DNA of 14,815 nucleotides from an uncultured Clostridia bacterium (GTDB lineage Bacteria > Bacillota > Clostridia > Christensenellales > Borkfalkiaceae). Positions 1-6,422 of the stretch are shown here, piece after piece. The stretch spans positions 1-14,815 of the forward strand of contig CAMAHZ010000009.1 of assembly GCA_945834965.1 (NCBI GenBank), given 5' to 3'. Numbering within the stretch: the stretch's first letter is position 1; each line of letters opens with the position of its first letter. The notes beneath the pieces are model-generated. The model had not been told where the DNA came from. It saw only the letters and a program-made list of their open reading frames with translations, and made no database searches. The position numbers and the translations under genes were made by a program.

Positions 1-2
1 AT

Positions 3-251
3 GATAGATTATATGATGGTCATAGTTTACAAGAGATTTGGGATTTATTGGAATAATTTTTAAAGAAAAAGCAATACAAATTAAAAATATTTAAGGTAGG
101 GCAGGGCGTAAATACCTGCCCTTTTGTATACGTTGACGGCAACGGTTATAAACTCACCGAAACGGTTACTTCAAAGGTGTTGCAAAGCGGTAGCGGGTGT
201 GGTAAAATAATTGCGAACGATAAGGAGCTTAAGAATGAAAAAACAAGATAA
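3..251 (+). pseudogene. 3' remnant of an interrupted or truncated gene
   Basis: One frame reads from the window edge to a TAA at 54-56, then stays open for 64 codons to a TAA at 249-251. Both parts look protein-like (for example SLQEIWDLLE before the stop and PFVYVDGNGYKLTETV after it). No ATG or credible GTG/TTG start follows the internal stop, apart from a GTG at 177 that would leave about 25 codons. The final codons overlap the start of the next gene at 235. The simplest reading is a gene with a nonsense mutation whose 5' part lies outside the window. Alternatively, a real gene ends at 56 and the rest is decayed coding DNA. The family is not recognised. Confidence 0.4.
99..125 (+). terminator. 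hairpin with short T tract, weak terminator candidate
   Basis: GGGCAGG (99-105) pairs perfectly with CCTGCCC (115-121) across a 9-nt loop and is followed by only four T residues (122-125). If the upstream gene ends at 56, this would be its terminator. If the longer interrupted frame is real coding sequence, the hairpin lies inside it and may be incidental. Confidence 0.35.
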
Positions 252-792
252 GATAGACATTATTAAATCAACTATCGGGCAAGCCCAAATTGTTCGGTTT
301 TATTTTAAATACGACCCAAACTATTATTACTACTATCCCAATGCGGTAAATGAAAAATTTATTTTAGGGCAGGAGGAATACGATTTTCAGTTGGACGGCT
401 ATCATGTAAGGAAAATTTCCGATATCCGTAAAGTAGAGGTAAAAGACGATCTCTGCGGAAAAATCAACGTATGGAATGGCGTAGCAAACTGTGTATCAAA
501 CCCCGAAATCGACATTTCTTCATGGTATACTATTTTTAGCTCGGAGCTGTTAAGAAAACGTTTTATTATCGTAGAAGATGAGAATAACGGTCAATTTGCA
601 ATAGGGTTAATTAAAAAGGTTTGTCGTCACCACGTATGTTTTGAAAGATTTGGCGCTGACGGAAAGTGGGACGATTCGCCGTTAATAATACCTTATTCAT
701 CAATAACGCACGTCGCATGGAATACCCGTTACACGGATAATTGGTTTAATTATTTAGTCCAACACGGTCAAAGCATTAAGTGGGAAGAATAA
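235..792 (+). CDS. uncharacterised 185-aa protein
   Basis: The family is not recognised. The start is ATG 235, because AAGGAG (222-227) sits 7 nt upstream; the frame also opens at a TTG at 211, but that would put the ribosome binding site inside the gene. The protein is soluble, with no signal peptide or membrane segment. It is rich in aromatic residues, with five consecutive tyrosines at 30-34 and several Trp in the C-terminal half. Residues 61-69 (ISDIRKVEV) and 142-152 (IPYSSITHVAW) sit at similar places in the two halves and suggest two small beta-barrel-like units, which is inference. The local DNA is AT-rich compared with the operon downstream. The next gene follows after 26 nt, so the two are probably co-transcribed. 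A toxin-immunity role is possible for small orphan genes like this, but nothing here proves it. Confidence 0.7.
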   Translation: MKKQDKIDIIKSTIGQAQIVRFYFKYDPNYYYYYPNAVNEKFILGQEEYDFQLDGYHVRKISDIRKVEVKDDLCGKINVWNGVANCVSNPEIDISSWYTIFSSELLRKRFIIVEDENNGQFAIGLIKKVCRHHVCFERFGADGKWDDSPLIIPYSSITHVAWNTRYTDNWFNYLVQHGQSIKWEE

Positions 793-818
793 TATTGCGA
801 AACGGGTGAATATAAACT

Positions 819-1211
819 ATGGAAAAGGAAATTGAAGAAAAATTTGTAAATACCTTTATAGTAAAGGATAAACGCAAAAGAATATTGTTTGAATTATGTT
901 CAAATAAAAAAAGGGGAGACGCTGTTCAAAAATTATTGGGTGCGTTGGACGACAGATATAACGTTTTTCGAGACAGCAAAGTTCAGGAAGACGAATTTCT
1001 ATCTGTTATAAAAAAGTACTTTGACATAAACAAGACGTGCTACGTAATAGCCGACGACAGTATTGACGGAAAAGTACTCCCTTTCAAAACTTCATATAAT
1101 TATATGATGCAATCAGGCGGCGTCTACGTCTTAGTTTGCGGTGACAATCTTGTCATAGCAAAAGAGGAGTATTGTTATAATACAACTAAATTAATGTATT
1201 TTAAATCATAA
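819..1211 (+). CDS. uncharacterised 130-aa protein with CYVIADD-x-IDGK motif
   Basis: This is a small soluble protein with no signal peptide or transmembrane segment. It has an N-terminal basic beta/alpha stretch (residues 9-26, FVNTFIVKDKRKRILFEL), a central CYVIADDSIDGK motif (74-85), and a C-terminal hydrophobic strand pair followed by KEE (100-117). From memory, this order resembles a widespread group of uncharacterised bacterial proteins of about 130-140 aa with a conserved D-G-K near the middle and an acidic end. That assignment needs a profile search. GGGTGA (804-809) lies 9 nt before the ATG. It shares the AT-rich composition of the preceding gene and ends before a clear terminator, so the two form a short unit separate from the activase operon. 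Confidence 0.7.
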   Translation: MEKEIEEKFVNTFIVKDKRKRILFELCSNKKRGDAVQKLLGALDDRYNVFRDSKVQEDEFLSVIKKYFDINKTCYVIADDSIDGKVLPFKTSYNYMMQSGGVYVLVCGDNLVIAKEEYCYNTTKLMYFKS

Positions 1212-1245
1212 ACTATAATTAATGATTAAATTAATACAAAACTTG

Positions 1246-1280
1246 TGGGCTTGTCTATGTGGCAAGTCCATTTTTATTAT
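1246..1280 (+). terminator. Rho-independent terminator after the AT-rich block
   Basis: TGGGCTTG (1246-1253) pairs with CAAGTCCA (1263-1270), with one G-U pair and a 9-nt loop. A T-rich tail follows (five T at 1271-1275, then ATTATTT). It ends the two small genes upstream and insulates them from the promoter at 1351. Confidence 0.75.
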
Positions 1281-1305
1281 TTGCCGATTTTCAATTCCCA
1301 CTATG

Positions 1306-1318
1306 GTGAAAATTTCAC
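1306..1318. repeat. short inverted repeat GTGAAA-A-TTTCAC
   Basis: A perfect 6-bp inverted repeat with a single central base lies about 33 nt upstream of the -35 box of the activase promoter. It could be an operator for a dimeric regulator. The spacing does not match the usual Rex (TTGTGAA-N4-TTCACAA) or CRP/FNR (TGTGA-N6-TCACA) forms. A similar GTGAA...TTCAC pair occurs at 7890-7905. Confidence 0.3.
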
Positions 1319-1350
1319 AGTATTTGGTTCAAGCATTTGGGTGCGAATAA

Positions 1351-1379
1351 TTGAAATGACAAAACCTTTATGTTATAAT
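1351..1379 (+). promoter_or_regulatory. sigma-A-type promoter of the activase-engB operon
   Basis: TTGAAA (1351-1356) is followed after 17 nt by TATAAT (1374-1379). A TG at 1371-1372 gives an extended -10. The predicted start lies near 1386, leaving a leader of about 25 nt before ATG 1412. The match to the housekeeping consensus predicts strong vegetative transcription. Confidence 0.8.
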
Positions 1380-1411
1380 AAAATAGGTAAATTGTTTTAC
1401 AGGGTGAAAAA

Positions 1412-4333
1412 ATGGTAAAATTATTAGGCATAGACGTCGGCTCGACCACGGTAAAAGTCGTGGCGATAGGCGTCAGTGGTAAAATTTTATACAAATCCTA
1501 CGTACGGCACTACGCTAAGGTGAAGGAGACGGTGCTTACAGAACTGCACAACGTTCAAGCCTTATACCCCGGTGAGTACAGCGCATGTATTACGGGTAGT
1601 GCCGGGCTTGGTCTTTCCCAGCGCAGCGGCGTTGCGTTTGCGCAGGAAGTTCAGGCGGCGTTCACCGCTATACGCAAGTACTACCCCGACGTGGACGCGG
1701 CGGTAGAATTAGGCGGCGAAGACGCAAAAATCATCTTCGTCACGGGCGGCACGGAACAGCGTATGAACGGCAGTTGCGCAGGCGGCACAGGCGCGTTTAT
1801 CGACCAGATGGCAACCCTATTAAACGTTACCGTAGACGAAATGGATAGTATGTCTCTAAAGGCGGAGAGAGTTTATCCCATAGCGTCCCGTTGCGGCGTG
1901 TTCGCAAAGTCGGACGTACAGCCTTTAATCAATCAGGGCGCTCGTAAAGAAGATATAGCCGCGTCAATCTTTCAGGCGGTGGTTGACCAAACCGTTTCAG
2001 GCTTAGCACAGGGCAGAAGAATTAAGGGTAAAGTTTTATTCTTAGGCGGACCGTTGCACTTTTTACAGGGCTTAAAAAAGGCGTTCAAGACGACTTTAAA
2101 GCTTTCGGACAGGGACGCAATCTTCCCCGAAGACGCCCCCTGCTTTATGGCAATCGGCGCGGCGCTGCTCTCGTCGACGGCACAGCCTAAAGACTTAAGG
2201 GAAATAATTAATCAAATCGAAACTGCTAAGGGCAGCGACGAGATTATAACGGGCAAACCCCTGTTTGAAAACGAAGAAGAGTACAACGCTTTCGTCGCTC
2301 GCCACCGTTCGACCGCACTTGACTTTGCCGATATCGCAACCTACGAAGGCGGTGCATACCTTGGCATAGACAGCGGCTCTACGACGACGAAAATCATACT
2401 TATAACGCCCGACAGCCGCATACTGTATTCTCACTATCAATCCAACAACGGTCAGCCCTTAGACATCGTTATAGAGCGTTTAAAGGAAATCTTCAGCCGT
2501 TCGGAGGGCAGGGTTAAAATTTTAGGCAGTGCGGTAACGGGCTACGGCGAAGACTTAATCAAGTCAGCCATAAAAGCCGACTTCGGCATCGTAGAGACGG
2601 TTGCGCACTTTAAAGCGGCAACCCACTTTAACCCCGACGTGGATTTTATAATCGACATCGGCGGTCAGGATATAAAGTGCTTTAAGATTAAAAACGGTGC
2701 AATCGACAGCATAATGCTTAACGAAGCCTGCTCGTCGGGTTGCGGTTCGTTTATCCAAACCTTTGCAAGGGCAATGGGTATGGAAATTGATAAATTCGCC
2801 GCTTGCGGCTTGTACGCAAAGCACCCCGTTGAGCTCGGCTCTCGCTGTACCGTGTTTATGAACAGTGCGGTCAAGCAGGCGCAAAAGGAAGGTGCGACGG
2901 TAGAAGATATTTCCGCAGGGCTGTCGTCGTCAATCGTTAAAAACGCAATATATAAGGTTATAAGGGCGTCGTCTGCGGACGAGCTCGGCGACAACATAGT
3001 CGTTCAGGGCGGAACGTTCTTAAACGACGCCGTACTTCGTTCGTTTGAAAACGAGACGGGCAAGAAAGTCATTCGTCCTGCAATTGCAGGGCTTATGGGC
3101 GCGTACGGTGCGGCGCTCTACGCAAAGGAAAACGTTAAGGGCGAAAGTACTACGCTCTCACGGGAAGAGATAGAAAGGTTTTCTTATAGCTCCGTGGCGA
3201 GCAACTGCCACGGCTGTACTTCCAACTGCTCGATAAATATAGTCACGTTTGAAGGCGGAAGAAAGTTCGTTTCGGGCAACAAGTGCGAAAAGGGTGCAGG
3301 GCTAAAGCCTGCGTCTGCCGATTTAGACGTGTACGCCTACAAGCAGGAAAGGCTTATAAAGTGCGTAGAAGGCACTAAGGGCAAGCGTGGAAAGGTGGGG
3401 TTGCCCCTGCAGCTTGGTATGTACGAACAGCTCCCCATTTGGGCGGGCTTTTTCGAAAAGCTCGGGTTTGAAGTGGTGCTAAGCGAAAAATCTTCGCGCA
3501 AGCTGTACTTTTTAGGTCAGCACACCGTCGCAAGCGATACGGCTTGTTACCCCGCAAAGCTCATTCACGGTCACGTGGAAAGTCTTTTGGATAAGGGCGT
3601 AGACTTCATTTTTATGCCCTGCGAAAGCTATAATTTAGACGAGCATTGCTCGGTCAACCACTATAACTGCCCCGTCGTTGCGTACTATCCCGAGCTGTTA
3701 AAGGCAAATAACGAACGCTTAACGGACGATAATTTCGTTATGCCGTATATCGACTTGAACGAGCCTAAGACGGCTACGCTTGCTCTTTATAAAGCTCTCG
3801 CCAAATTCGGCGTTAAAAAGGGCGAGATTAAAAGGGCGATGGCGGAAGGGTTCAAGCGCTTTTATAGCTACAAGGCGGACGTAAAAAAGAAAGCCGAGTA
3901 CGTTATAAGAGAGGCAACCGAGCAGGGTAAACAGATTATCGTGCTTGCGGGCAGACCCTACCACGTGGACGCGGAAATCAACCACGGCATAAACAAGCTT
4001 ATCACGTCTTTGGGTATGGCGGTGCTGTCCGAAGATTGCGTGTTCGATATGGCGGAAACGGTTTCGGTAAACGTACTTAACCAGTGGACGTACCACGCAA
4101 GGCTGTACCGTGCGGCGCAGTTCTGCGCAGAACACGACGGCGTGAATCTCGTTCAGCTCGTATCGTTCGGGTGCGGCTTAGACGCCATCACGACCGACGA
4201 AGTCAGGGCGATTTTAGAGAAGAACGGAAAACTATACACACAGATAAAGATAGACGAAATAAACAATTTAGGCGTTGTAAAAATACGCCTTCGCAGTATG
4301 CTTGCCGCCTTAGAAGAAGGCAGACGTAGATAA
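1412..4333 (+). CDS. double BadF/HgdC-type acyl-CoA dehydratase activase with DUF2229-type region
   Basis: This 973-aa protein has two ASKHA ATPase units of the BadF/BadG/BcrA/HgdC family. Unit 1 (about 4-253) has GIDVGSTT at 6-13, LGGEDAK at 100-106, Cys122 in GSCAGGTG and Cys161 in SRCGVF. Unit 2 (about 316-572) has GIDSGSTT, DIGGQD at 415-420, Cys440/444 in EACSSGCGS and Cys479 in SRCTVF. A cysteine cluster (599, 602, 606, 625) follows, then a DUF2229-like region (about 663-950) with ACYPAK and FMPCES. In the HgdC family, ATP hydrolysis drives one electron from a [4Fe-4S] cluster shared across a homodimer into a 2-hydroxyacyl-CoA dehydratase. Having two units in one chain suggests an intramolecular pseudodimer. 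Clostridial relatives are usually about 1400 aa; here the last part is a separate gene at 4359. AGGGTG precedes the ATG by 5 nt. The physiological substrate is unknown for this branch. Confidence 0.88.
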   Translation: MVKLLGIDVGSTTVKVVAIGVSGKILYKSYVRHYAKVKETVLTELHNVQALYPGEYSACITGSAGLGLSQRSGVAFAQEVQAAFTAIRKYYPDVDAAVELGGEDAKIIFVTGGTEQRMNGSCAGGTGAFIDQMATLLNVTVDEMDSMSLKAERVYPIASRCGVFAKSDVQPLINQGARKEDIAASIFQAVVDQTVSGLAQGRRIKGKVLFLGGPLHFLQGLKKAFKTTLKLSDRDAIFPEDAPCFMAIGAALLSSTAQPKDLREIINQIETAKGSDEIITGKPLFENEEEYNAFVARHRSTALDFADIATYEGGAYLGIDSGSTTTKIILITPDSRILYSHYQSNNGQPLDIVIERLKEIFSRSEGRVKILGSAVTGYGEDLIKSAIKADFGIVETVAHFKAATHFNPDVDFIIDIGGQDIKCFKIKNGAIDSIMLNEACSSGCGSFIQTFARAMGMEIDKFAACGLYAKHPVELGSRCTVFMNSAVKQAQKEGATVEDISAGLSSSIVKNAIYKVIRASSADELGDNIVVQGGTFLNDAVLRSFENETGKKVIRPAIAGLMGAYGAALYAKENVKGESTTLSREEIERFSYSSVASNCHGCTSNCSINIVTFEGGRKFVSGNKCEKGAGLKPASADLDVYAYKQERLIKCVEGTKGKRGKVGLPLQLGMYEQLPIWAGFFEKLGFEVVLSEKSSRKLYFLGQHTVASDTACYPAKLIHGHVESLLDKGVDFIFMPCESYNLDEHCSVNHYNCPVVAYYPELLKANNERLTDDNFVMPYIDLNEPKTATLALYKALAKFGVKKGEIKRAMAEGFKRFYSYKADVKKKAEYVIREATEQGKQIIVLAGRPYHVDAEINHGINKLITSLGMAVLSEDCVFDMAETVSVNVLNQWTYHARLYRAAQFCAEHDGVNLVQLVSFGCGLDAITTDEVRAILEKNGKLYTQIKIDEINNLGVVKIRLRSMLAALEEGRRR

Positions 4334-4358
4334 TTTTCAGCTAAGCGTAAAATTTACT

Positions 4359-5627
4359 ATGAAAGAAGACAATACCATTAATTATAAAGAAGACTTCCCA
4401 AAGTGGAAGGACGAATATAAATATACGCATAAGATTTTAATCCCCGATATGCTCCCCTGGCACTTTGCCATTATCAGCGAAGTGCTAAAGCAGGAAGGGT
4501 ACGACGTAGAGCTGCTTAAAAACTCAACGCGAAGCGTAGTTGACGAAGGATTAAAGCACGTCCATAACGACACCTGCTATCCCTGTCTTTGCGTGGTTGG
4601 TCAGTTTATCGACGCGTTAAAGAGCGGTAAGTACGATATTGCGCATACCGCCGTTTTAATCACGCAGTCGGGCGGCGGCTGCCGTGCGTCCAACTACGTA
4701 TCCTTAATCCGCAAGGCGTTAAAGGCGGAGTTCCCCGAAGTGCCCGTCGTCTCGGTCAACTTCTCTGGGCTTGAAAAGGACAGCTCGTTTAAAGTCGGCA
4801 TAAAGCTCTTACTCAAGCTTGCGTTTGCGATTTTCTACGGCGATACGCTTATATGGTGCTACAACCAGACCAAGCCGTACGAAGAAGAGGCGGGCGCAAC
4901 CGACGCCGTGCGCGATATCGTAGTAAAGACCATTTGCGAAAAGTTCGAGTCGGGCAGATACAAAAGGTTTAAAAGTATAAATAGCTATATAATCTCCGCT
5001 TTTGCCGCCGTGCGCCGCAGGAGAGAAGATAAGGTCAAGGTGGGCATAGTCGGCGAAATATACGTTAAATATTCCTATCTCGGCAACAACGGTTTAGAAA
5101 AATTCCTACTCTCGGAAGATTGCGAACCCGTCGTCCCTGCGCTTATGGACTTCGTCTTATATTGCATAGTCAACAATATTAACGACGGCTATTTCTACGG
5201 CAGAAAGGGCGTTTTCTGGCAGGTGAACAAGTTACTATATACGGTGTTGCATTCCTTGCAGAAAAAGGCGATAAAACTCATAAAAAAGGACGGCAATTTC
5301 GAGCCGTTGCACGACTTCGAGCATTTAAGAAAGTGTGCTGACGAAGTGTTAAATCAAGGCGTAAAGATGGGCGAAGGCTGGCTTATCCCTGCCGAGATGG
5401 CGGCGCTTGCCGAGACGGGCGTTAAAAACGTAGTCTGCACACAGCCGTTCGGCTGTCTGCCCAACCACGTTGCAGGCAAGGGGGCGGTGAGAACGCTTAA
5501 AAATATCTATCCCGACGAAAATATCGTTGCGGTTGACTACGACCCTTCGGCAACTAAGGTCAATCAGGAAAATAGAATCAAGCTTATGCTTGCCACCGCA
5601 AGGGAAAATTTAAAAAATAAAGGTTAA
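4359..5627 (+). CDS. HgdB-like 2-hydroxyacyl-CoA dehydratase-related protein (split C-terminal part of the activase fusion)
   Basis: This 422-aa protein corresponds to the C-terminal part of the long fused activase/dehydratase-like proteins of Clostridia. Cysteine motifs that could bind an iron-sulfur cluster are NDTCYPCLC (Cys73, 76, 78), QSGGGCRASNY (Cys108) and CTQPFGC (Cys360, 366). Further conserved blocks are GEIYVKYSYLGNNGLE at 232-247, GEGWLIPAEM at 338-347 and VDYDPSATKVNQENR near the C-terminus. HgdB-like subunits carry the cluster that receives the electron from an activase, so this is the likely partner of the 973-aa protein. The gene starts 25 nt after its partner, in another frame, with no evident Shine-Dalgarno sequence, so it may depend on translation of the gene before. 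Both parts are complete in their domains, so gene fission (or a never-fused state) is likelier than a frameshift. The substrate is unknown. Confidence 0.85.
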   Translation: MKEDNTINYKEDFPKWKDEYKYTHKILIPDMLPWHFAIISEVLKQEGYDVELLKNSTRSVVDEGLKHVHNDTCYPCLCVVGQFIDALKSGKYDIAHTAVLITQSGGGCRASNYVSLIRKALKAEFPEVPVVSVNFSGLEKDSSFKVGIKLLLKLAFAIFYGDTLIWCYNQTKPYEEEAGATDAVRDIVVKTICEKFESGRYKRFKSINSYIISAFAAVRRRREDKVKVGIVGEIYVKYSYLGNNGLEKFLLSEDCEPVVPALMDFVLYCIVNNINDGYFYGRKGVFWQVNKLLYTVLHSLQKKAIKLIKKDGNFEPLHDFEHLRKCADEVLNQGVKMGEGWLIPAEMAALAETGVKNVVCTQPFGCLPNHVAGKGAVRTLKNIYPDENIVAVDYDPSATKVNQENRIKLMLATARENLKNKG

Positions 5628-5631
5628 TTCA

Positions 5632-6222
5632 ATGCAGTTATTTCCAAACGCAAAATTCATAACGAGTGCGGCGGCTAAGTCGCAGTTTATCACGGGGCAG
5701 GGCAAACCCGTCATTGCGGTCAGCGGCAAGTCCAACGTGGGCAAAAGCTCGTTCATAAACGCCTTAGCAGGGCAAAAAAAGCTTGCAAAAGTTTCGGGCG
5801 ACCCTGGCAGAACAAGGCTTATAAACTACTTTGATTTCGGCACGTTTATCCTTGCCGATTTGCCCGGTTACGGCTATGCAAGGGTAAGCAAGGCGGAAAA
5901 GGCAAAGTGGTCGCACCTTTTAGACGATTTCTTTGCAATAGGCGAAGTTGCGCACGTCATATCCCTTTGCGATATCCGCCACGAGCCGACCGCCGACGAC
6001 AAGCTTATGCTAAATTTTTTGTATGCAAAAATAATTCCCTTTACCGTAGTTGCAAACAAGGCGGACAAGCTCTCTCGTGCGCAGATAGATAAGGCGATAG
6101 GCGTAATTTCCACCGCCTTTAAGTGCGGAAGGGGGGATATAGTTGCCGTGTCGTCTAAGTCCGGCTACGGGCTTGATAAGGTGAAAACGGCGATAGACGC
6201 CGTAATAGCGCTTTGTAAATAA
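5632..6222 (+). CDS. engB: ribosome-biogenesis GTPase YsxC/EngB
   Basis: This 196-aa TRAFAC GTPase has the usual length for the family and all nucleotide motifs. G1 is GKSNVGKS at 32-39, the G2 Thr is at about 61 in RTRLINYF, G3 is DLPGYG at 76-81, G4 is NKAD at 142-145, and G5 is SSKSG at 174-178. The N-terminal SGKSNVGKSSFINAL and DPGRTRLINYF blocks are diagnostic for YsxC/EngB. In B. subtilis the protein is essential and acts late in assembly of the 50S subunit. The start is ATG 5632, 4 nt after the preceding stop, with AAAGG 7 nt upstream, so it is co-transcribed with the activase genes. In many bacteria engB follows lon or clpX; this neighbourhood is different and implies no functional link. 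A terminator follows at 6375. Confidence 0.95.
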   Translation: MQLFPNAKFITSAAAKSQFITGQGKPVIAVSGKSNVGKSSFINALAGQKKLAKVSGDPGRTRLINYFDFGTFILADLPGYGYARVSKAEKAKWSHLLDDFFAIGEVAHVISLCDIRHEPTADDKLMLNFLYAKIIPFTVVANKADKLSRAQIDKAIGVISTAFKCGRGDIVAVSSKSGYGLDKVKTAIDAVIALCK

Positions 6223-6249
6223 GCGTCGTAATAGTTCGTCGCCTTTACG

Positions 6250-6308
6250 TTTTGGCTTGGTCATTTACCATTAAGTAAACTCCCTTCGCCAAAGCCGCAG
6301 GCTCCTGC
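6250..6308. other. structured intergenic element between engB and citrate synthase
   Basis: The 150 nt between engB and the terminator hold no gene but several nested inverted repeats. TTTGGC (6251-6256) can pair with GCCAAA (6288-6293), enclosing TTTAC (6264-6268) and GTAAA (6275-6279). Next to it is GCAGG-CT-CCTGC (6297-6308). These could fold in the engB 3' UTR or be a fragment of a dispersed repeat. No known RNA family is recognised. Confidence 0.3.
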
Positions 6309-6374
6309 TCTTACTTGCTTCTTTTCAAAGCCGTATACCCGAATAAGGTTATATGAAATTTAATTCCTTAGTAC

Positions 6375-6407
6375 AAAACGCCTTGGCAATTTTGCCAAGG
6401 CGTTTTT
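6375..6407. terminator. bidirectional terminator between engB and citrate synthase
   Basis: An 11-bp stem, CGCCTTGGCAA/TTGCCAAGGCG (6379-6389 and 6392-6402), has a tiny T-rich loop. It is flanked by AAAA on the left and TTTTT on the right. It therefore works as a U-tailed hairpin on both strands, ending the plus-strand engB operon and the minus-strand citrate synthase gene. Confidence 0.92.
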
Positions 6408-6422
6408 AACTGAAAAATAAAA

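Noticed and set aside
211..234. Upstream TTG start for the 185-aa protein
   Set aside because: AAGGAG at 222-227 would be inside the gene and is correctly spaced for ATG 235.
1306..1318. Rex or CRP/FNR operator
   Set aside because: Arms look similar but the spacing (GTGA-N5-TCAC) does not fit either consensus; kept only as an unassigned inverted repeat.
2195..4135. Several minus-strand open frames of 60-138 codons within the activase gene
   Set aside because: They lie antisense to a gene with clear family motifs along its whole length and show no protein-like motifs or ribosome binding sites.
4320..4380. Frameshift joining the activase and HgdB-like genes
   Set aside because: Both proteins end and begin with plausible linker sequence, and 25 nt including stops in the relevant frames separate them; one indel would not restore a natural fusion.
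6010..6264. Minus-strand frame beginning MTKPKRKGDELL and running into engB
   Set aside because: Most of it is antisense to engB G4/G5 motifs, and it has no recognisable domain.
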